DNA from: an uncultured Mesorhizobium sp.
GTDB taxonomy: Bacteria; Pseudomonadota; Alphaproteobacteria; Rhizobiales; Rhizobiaceae
Assembly: GCA_937958475.1 (NCBI GenBank)
Contig: CALFXR010000146.1
Span: 1-7,855 of the forward strand
Direction of reading: 5' to 3'
DNA: 7,855 bases
This document shows, piece by piece, positions 5,304 through 7,855 of this stretch; position 1 is the stretch's first letter, and the number at the start of each line of letters is the position of its first letter. The notes below the pieces were generated by a model. The model did not search any database, was not told the DNA's origin, and saw nothing but the letters and a program-made list of their open reading frames with translations. Position numbers and translations under genes: made by a program.

Positions 5304-6425
5304 CTACATCATGCGCAGGAGCGCGCTGCCGATCGAATAGCCGGCGCCGAAGGCGCAGAGCAGGCCGAAATCGCCGGGCTTCATGTCGGCGTGGTTTTCC
5401 TTCAGCGCCACGATGGAGCCGGCCGCGGCGGTGTTGCCGAGCCGCTCCAGCACCATCGGCGCGCGGTCGTGGCCGACCTCGTGGCCGAAGGCGAGCTTCA
5501 GGATCATGGCGTTCATGCGCGCATTGGCCTGGTGCAGCCAGTAGCGGCGCACGCCTTCCGGCGTCAGCCCATGGTCGGCGAGGAACTCGACGATGAAGCG
5601 GTGGCCGGCGACGGTGACTTCCTTGAACACCTTGTTGCCGACCTGCTTGATCATGTTGCCTTCCATCTCGACGACGGAAGTGTCCTCCTGGCCGGCGCGG
5701 AGCAGGAAGCCGAAATTGGTGCGGATGTTGTTGGAGAACTGGGTCCAGCTGCGCGTGTCGACGATCTCGAAGCGGCCCGGCCTGGTCTCGCCGTCGCCGA
5801 TCGGCTCGAGGATGACCGCGCTCGCCGCGTCGCCGAAGATGAAGTGCGTCTGCCGGTCGCGGAAGTTCAAGTGCGCCGTGATGATCTCCGGCGTCACCAC
5901 CATGACGCGTTTGTGCGCCCCGGTGCGCACGAGGTTGTAGGCGACGTGCAGGCCGGCGGCGGCAGACGAGCAGCCGAGCCCCATGTCGAAGCCCGCACCC
6001 TTCATGCCGAGCGCGTTCTGGATCTCGATGGCGATGGCCGGATAGGGGCGCTGGTGGTGGGACGCCGCGCAGATGACCATGTCGACGTCGTCGGGCCCGA
6101 GCCCGGCGTCGTCGAGCGCCCGCCTTGCCGCGGCGACGCCGAACTCGGCCATCGCCGACAGGTCCTCGTCGGCGCGCGGCGGTATGCGCGGCGTCATGCG
6201 GTCGGGATCGAGCACGCCGTCGGGAAAGAGCACATGCCGGCTCTTCACGCCCGACGCATGCTCGATGAAGGCGGTGTCCGACTTCTGCAGGAGCGGTTCG
6301 CCGGCCGCCGCGCGGCGGCCATTCTCCTTGTCGACCCAGGCGTTGAAGCTCTCGACGAGCTGTTCGTTGGTGATGACGGTCTCGGGAATGTCGATGCCGA
6401 TGCCACCGATGATGACGCGTTTCAT
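5304..6425 (-). CDS. 3-oxoacyl-ACP synthase III (FabH-like, long form)
   Basis: This is a thiolase-fold condensing enzyme that joins an acyl-CoA to malonyl-ACP to start or prime a fatty-acyl chain in the cytoplasm. The full Cys-His-Asn triad is present: Cys152 in GLGCSSAAAG, His298 in WLHQANARMN and Asn331 in RLGNTAAAGS. GDAASAVILE at 198-207 and CAFGAGYSIGSALL at 357-370 are also typical. At 373 aa it is longer than housekeeping FabH (about 317 aa); the extra residues are mainly near 30-85, close to where substrate-pocket loops lie. The gene stands alone, not in the usual plsX-fabH pair, so it is probably a paralogue. P. aeruginosa FabH2 (PA3286), which uses octanoyl-CoA, is a plausible functional analogue, but I infer this without alignment. 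The ATG at 6425 aligns with the family N-terminus (KRVIIGGIGIDIPE), although no strong Shine-Dalgarno precedes it. Confidence 0.9.
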   Translation of the reverse strand: MKRVIIGGIGIDIPETVITNEQLVESFNAWVDKENGRRAAAGEPLLQKSDTAFIEHASGVKSRHVLFPDGVLDPDRMTPRIPPRADEDLSAMAEFGVAAARRALDDAGLGPDDVDMVICAASHHQRPYPAIAIEIQNALGMKGAGFDMGLGCSSAAAGLHVAYNLVRTGAHKRVMVVTPEIITAHLNFRDRQTHFIFGDAASAVILEPIGDGETRPGRFEIVDTRSWTQFSNNIRTNFGFLLRAGQEDTSVVEMEGNMIKQVGNKVFKEVTVAGHRFIVEFLADHGLTPEGVRRYWLHQANARMNAMILKLAFGHEVGHDRAPMVLERLGNTAAAGSIVALKENHADMKPGDFGLLCAFGAGYSIGSALLRMM

Positions 6426-6458
6426 TGTGTTCTTGTCCGTCGGGCGGCACGACCGGCC

Positions 6459-6475
6459 GCGGGGAATCGCCCCGC
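6459..6475. other. GC-rich hairpin in the FabH-like upstream region
   Basis: GCGGGG (6459-6464) and CCCCGC (6470-6475) form a perfect 6-bp stem with a 5-base loop. It lies 34 bases before the FabH-like start and 47 bases after the stop of the secreted-protein gene. It may end the upstream transcript or form part of the FabH-like leader. No T-run follows in either direction. Confidence 0.3.
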
Positions 6476-6488
6476 AGCCTCGCGCCCG

Positions 6489-6519
6489 ACCCGTTTATGC
6501 CGGTTTAACGCCGGCGGGT
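6489..6519 (-). terminator. Possible two-tier stem after the secreted-protein gene
   Basis: Outer arms ACCCG (6489-6493) and CGGGT (6515-6519) enclose inner arms GCCGG (6499-6503) and CCGGC (6511-6515). The outer and inner arms share one base, so they compete slightly. The structure begins two bases after the minus-strand stop codon at 6522, a usual place for a terminator. A TTTAT stretch lies inside the outer stem rather than after it, which weakens the case for intrinsic termination. Confidence 0.3.
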
Positions 6520-6521
6520 TG

Positions 6522-6860
6522 TCACCAGGCGCAAATTTTCGTGTTCGTCTCCGGATTCGACCAGCAGGCCGGATCGTCGCTGCCGCGCACGAACTGTCCG
6601 GGCAGGCTGATCGAGCGGCCGCCGATCTCGACATAGCCCCAGGCGAAGCCGGGCTGGTCGATCTCGAGCGCGTAGGCCGGATAGCCCGGTGCCGATATGC
6701 GGAACGAGCCGCGATTGTCGGTCCCGGTGAAGTTGCACTGGAAATAGCCGTCGTCGGTTGTGAAGCAGCGCGCCTTCTTCGCCTCGGCGGGCAGCACGGC
6801 GCCGGCCGTCACCGCCGCGACAAGCGCGGCGCCGAGCGAGAGGATTCTGGGGAGGGTCAT
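6522..6860 (-). CDS. Small secreted protein with four cysteines, function unknown
   Basis: This 112-aa protein opens with a clear Sec signal peptide: basic Arg5, a hydrophobic core at about 6-23 (ILSLGAALVAAVTAGAVL) and a probable AEA cleavage site at 25-27. The mature part is about 85 residues with exactly four cysteines (32, 42, 99, 110), suggesting two disulfides in the periplasm or outside the cell. It is rich in aromatic and Gly residues (GYFQCNFTGTDNRGSF, PGFAWGYVEIGG), which suggests a small beta-rich domain that may bind a ligand. There is no lipobox, so it is not a lipoprotein. I do not recognise the family. The ATG at 6860 is chosen because it gives the signal peptide and has AAGGA at 6867-6871, six bases upstream; the frame stays open far upstream only as an antisense-type extension across tam. 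The ribosome binding site falls in a predicted hairpin. The nearest genes are tam upstream and the FabH-like gene downstream, on the same strand. Confidence 0.82.
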   Translation of the reverse strand: MTLPRILSLGAALVAAVTAGAVLPAEAKKARCFTTDDGYFQCNFTGTDNRGSFRISAPGYPAYALEIDQPGFAWGYVEIGGRSISLPGQFVRGSDDPACWSNPETNTKICAW

Positions 6861-6862
6861 GG

Positions 6863-6893
6863 GGTGTCCTTTCGGGGAGGTATCTCGGACACC
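6863..6893 (-). promoter_or_regulatory. Hairpin covering the ribosome binding site of the secreted-protein gene
   Basis: GGTGTCC (6863-6869) and GGACACC (6887-6893) are perfect 7-base inverted copies with a 17-base loop. In the minus-strand mRNA the 3' arm contains the GGA of the AAGGA Shine-Dalgarno and ends two bases before the ATG. Formation of the stem would hide the ribosome binding site. The loop carries ACCTCC, identical to the anti-Shine-Dalgarno core of 16S rRNA. The pairing is visible; a regulatory role (temperature, coupling or an sRNA) is inference. Confidence 0.45.
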
Positions 6894-6949
6894 GCGCATA
6901 GCGCACGCTCGCGGCGTGGTCGTCAAGGCGGCAGCGCCGTTCCCCGCCA

Positions 6950-7729
6950 TCAGGATCGCACCGCGACGAGGAACAGCCGCGGGAAGCGCAGCAGCACCTT
7001 GCCGTCGGCCGCCGGCGGATGGGCGGAGGCGATTCTGGCCCGGTAGTCGGCGAGGAATTGCGCCTTCTCGCCGTCGTCGAGCGGGTCGAGGAAGGGTTTC
7101 AGCCCGGTCGACATCAGCCATTCGACGATCGCGTCGGCGCCGGCGAGCGGGTGGTTGTAGATGGTGTGCCAGATGTCGAGGCGCGCCGCCTTCGGCGCCA
7201 GCACGTCGTAGTAATGGCGGACCGGCGGCAGCGGATCGCGCGCCGCGCCGGCGATTTTTCCCGCGAACGGCATGGCGGCGGCCGTCTCGCGCATGGCCCG
7301 GTGCGTCGGCTCGGCCAGGTTGTCGGGCATCTGCACGGCGAGCGCGCCGCCGGGCGCGAGACAGTCCATCAGCCGCGACAGCAGGGCCGGATGGTCGGGC
7401 AGCCACTGGAACACGGCGTTGGCGAAGATCACGTCGACCGGCTCGGCCGGCTGCCAGTCGGCCGCGTCGGCGAGATCGAAGCGGACCCCCGGCAGGCGCT
7501 TCCTCGCCTTGTCGATCATGTCGGGCGAGGTGTCGAAGCCGCTGACCTCGGCGTCCGGCCAGCGGGCCGCGAGGAGCTCGGTCGAATTGCCCGGTCCGCA
7601 GCCGATATCGACCACCCGCCGGGGATCCTGCAGCGGAACCTGGGCGAGCAGGTCGCGGGCCGGCCGCGTGCGCTCGTCCTCGAACTTGAGGTATTGGGTC
7701 GCGGACCAGTCGGGGCGGGTTGCGGTCAC
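6950..7729 (-). CDS. tam: Trans-aconitate 2-methyltransferase
   Basis: Tam uses SAM to methylate trans-aconitate, a spontaneous by-product that inhibits aconitase in the citric acid cycle. From the GTG at 7729 the protein is 259 aa, close to the 252 aa of E. coli Tam, and it matches it along its whole length. Residues 8-23 (WSATQYLKFEDERTRP) fit the Tam N-terminus. VVDIGCGPGNST at 39-50 is SAM motif I, GFDTSPDMI at 64-72 is motif II, IFANAVFQWLPDH at 101-113 and VQMPDNLAEPTH at 132-143 are Tam-specific, and LLRFPRLFLVAVR at 246-258 matches the C-terminus. The GTG is preferred to an ATG at 7807 because GAGGAG at 7737-7742 sits seven bases upstream and the added 26 residues have no counterpart in Tam. 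The gene is 89 bp upstream of the secreted-protein gene on the same strand, with no obvious functional link. Confidence 0.93.
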   Translation of the reverse strand: MTATRPDWSATQYLKFEDERTRPARDLLAQVPLQDPRRVVDIGCGPGNSTELLAARWPDAEVSGFDTSPDMIDKARKRLPGVRFDLADAADWQPAEPVDVIFANAVFQWLPDHPALLSRLMDCLAPGGALAVQMPDNLAEPTHRAMRETAAAMPFAGKIAGAARDPLPPVRHYYDVLAPKAARLDIWHTIYNHPLAGADAIVEWLMSTGLKPFLDPLDDGEKAQFLADYRARIASAHPPAADGKVLLRFPRLFLVAVRS

Positions 7730-7855
7730 GGGGCGGCTCCTCGTCGGTATTGCGCCGCCTCCATGCCACCGCGGCGCGGCGAAGGCCAGAGGGGGATGAA
7801 CGCACACGGTTTCTCGCCGCCACGCTGCCTTTCGGCCCTGGCCATTGAAGAAGAG

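Noticed and set aside
5092..6450. A 452-codon minus-strand frame overlapping the FabH-like gene
   Set aside because: It is a same-strand shifted frame of very Arg-rich sequence. The FabH-like frame carries the full catalytic triad.
6904..6918. CACGC-TCGCG-GCGTG inverted repeat after tam as a terminator
   Set aside because: The stem is only five bases with no T-run, which is common by chance at this GC content.
5391..7046. A 551-codon open frame on the plus strand across the FabH-like and secreted-protein genes
   Set aside because: It is antisense to two well-supported genes and spans their intergenic gap. Its composition is typical of GC-rich shadow frames, with no recognisable motif.
7730..7807. 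Longer tam start at the ATG at 7807
   Set aside because: The extra 26 residues have no match to the Tam N-terminus, and the GTG at 7729 has GAGGAG seven bases upstream.
7796..7855. Plus-strand frame ATG at 7796, open for 20 codons to the window edge, divergent from tam
   Set aside because: It could be the start of another gene, but only 20 codons are visible, the purine-rich stretch before it is too close to the ATG for a convincing ribosome binding site, and nothing is recognisable.

Overview
The window is chromosomal-looking DNA of very high GC content with strong third-position G/C bias. Its gene families point to an alphaproteobacterium, most likely Hyphomicrobiales (Rhizobiales): a Cys-less ArsR/methyltransferase fusion next to metF, a short TrmO, a DUF2293 protein and a long FabH-type synthase. 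That taxonomic call is inference from gene content. I see no rRNA, tRNA, IS element, CRISPR array or phage gene, and no compositional break suggesting transfer.

Layout. Positions 1-1897 (minus strand) hold a two-gene methionine operon: an ArsR-type regulator fused to a SAM-binding methyltransferase domain, whose stop overlaps the start of metF. MetF runs off the left edge and lacks only its last residues. A 126-bp divergent region follows, with an AT-rich perfect inverted repeat at 1910-1929 that is a strong candidate operator. Positions 2024-4540 (plus strand) hold trmO, a DUF2293 protein coupled to it by an ATGA overlap, and 79 bp later a 539-aa membrane-anchored TPR protein. That gene converges on a minus-strand run from 7729 down to 4559: tam, a small secreted four-cysteine protein, a FabH-like ketoacyl-ACP synthase and a MOSC-domain protein. 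Gaps of about 90-125 bp between these last genes contain several inverted repeats.

How the genes may work together. MetF makes the methyl donor for methionine and so for SAM. Its upstream regulator appears built to bind SAM or SAH itself, which suggests feedback control of methyl supply. TrmO and Tam are both SAM users, but nothing in the sequence ties them to the same regulation. The TPR, MOSC, FabH-like and secreted proteins look like independent housekeeping or accessory functions.

I found no clear new multi-gene system. The observations most worth checking are the Cys-less ArsR-methyltransferase with its operator, a hairpin that would cover the ribosome binding site of the secreted-protein gene, and the uncharacterised membrane TPR and secreted four-Cys proteins.
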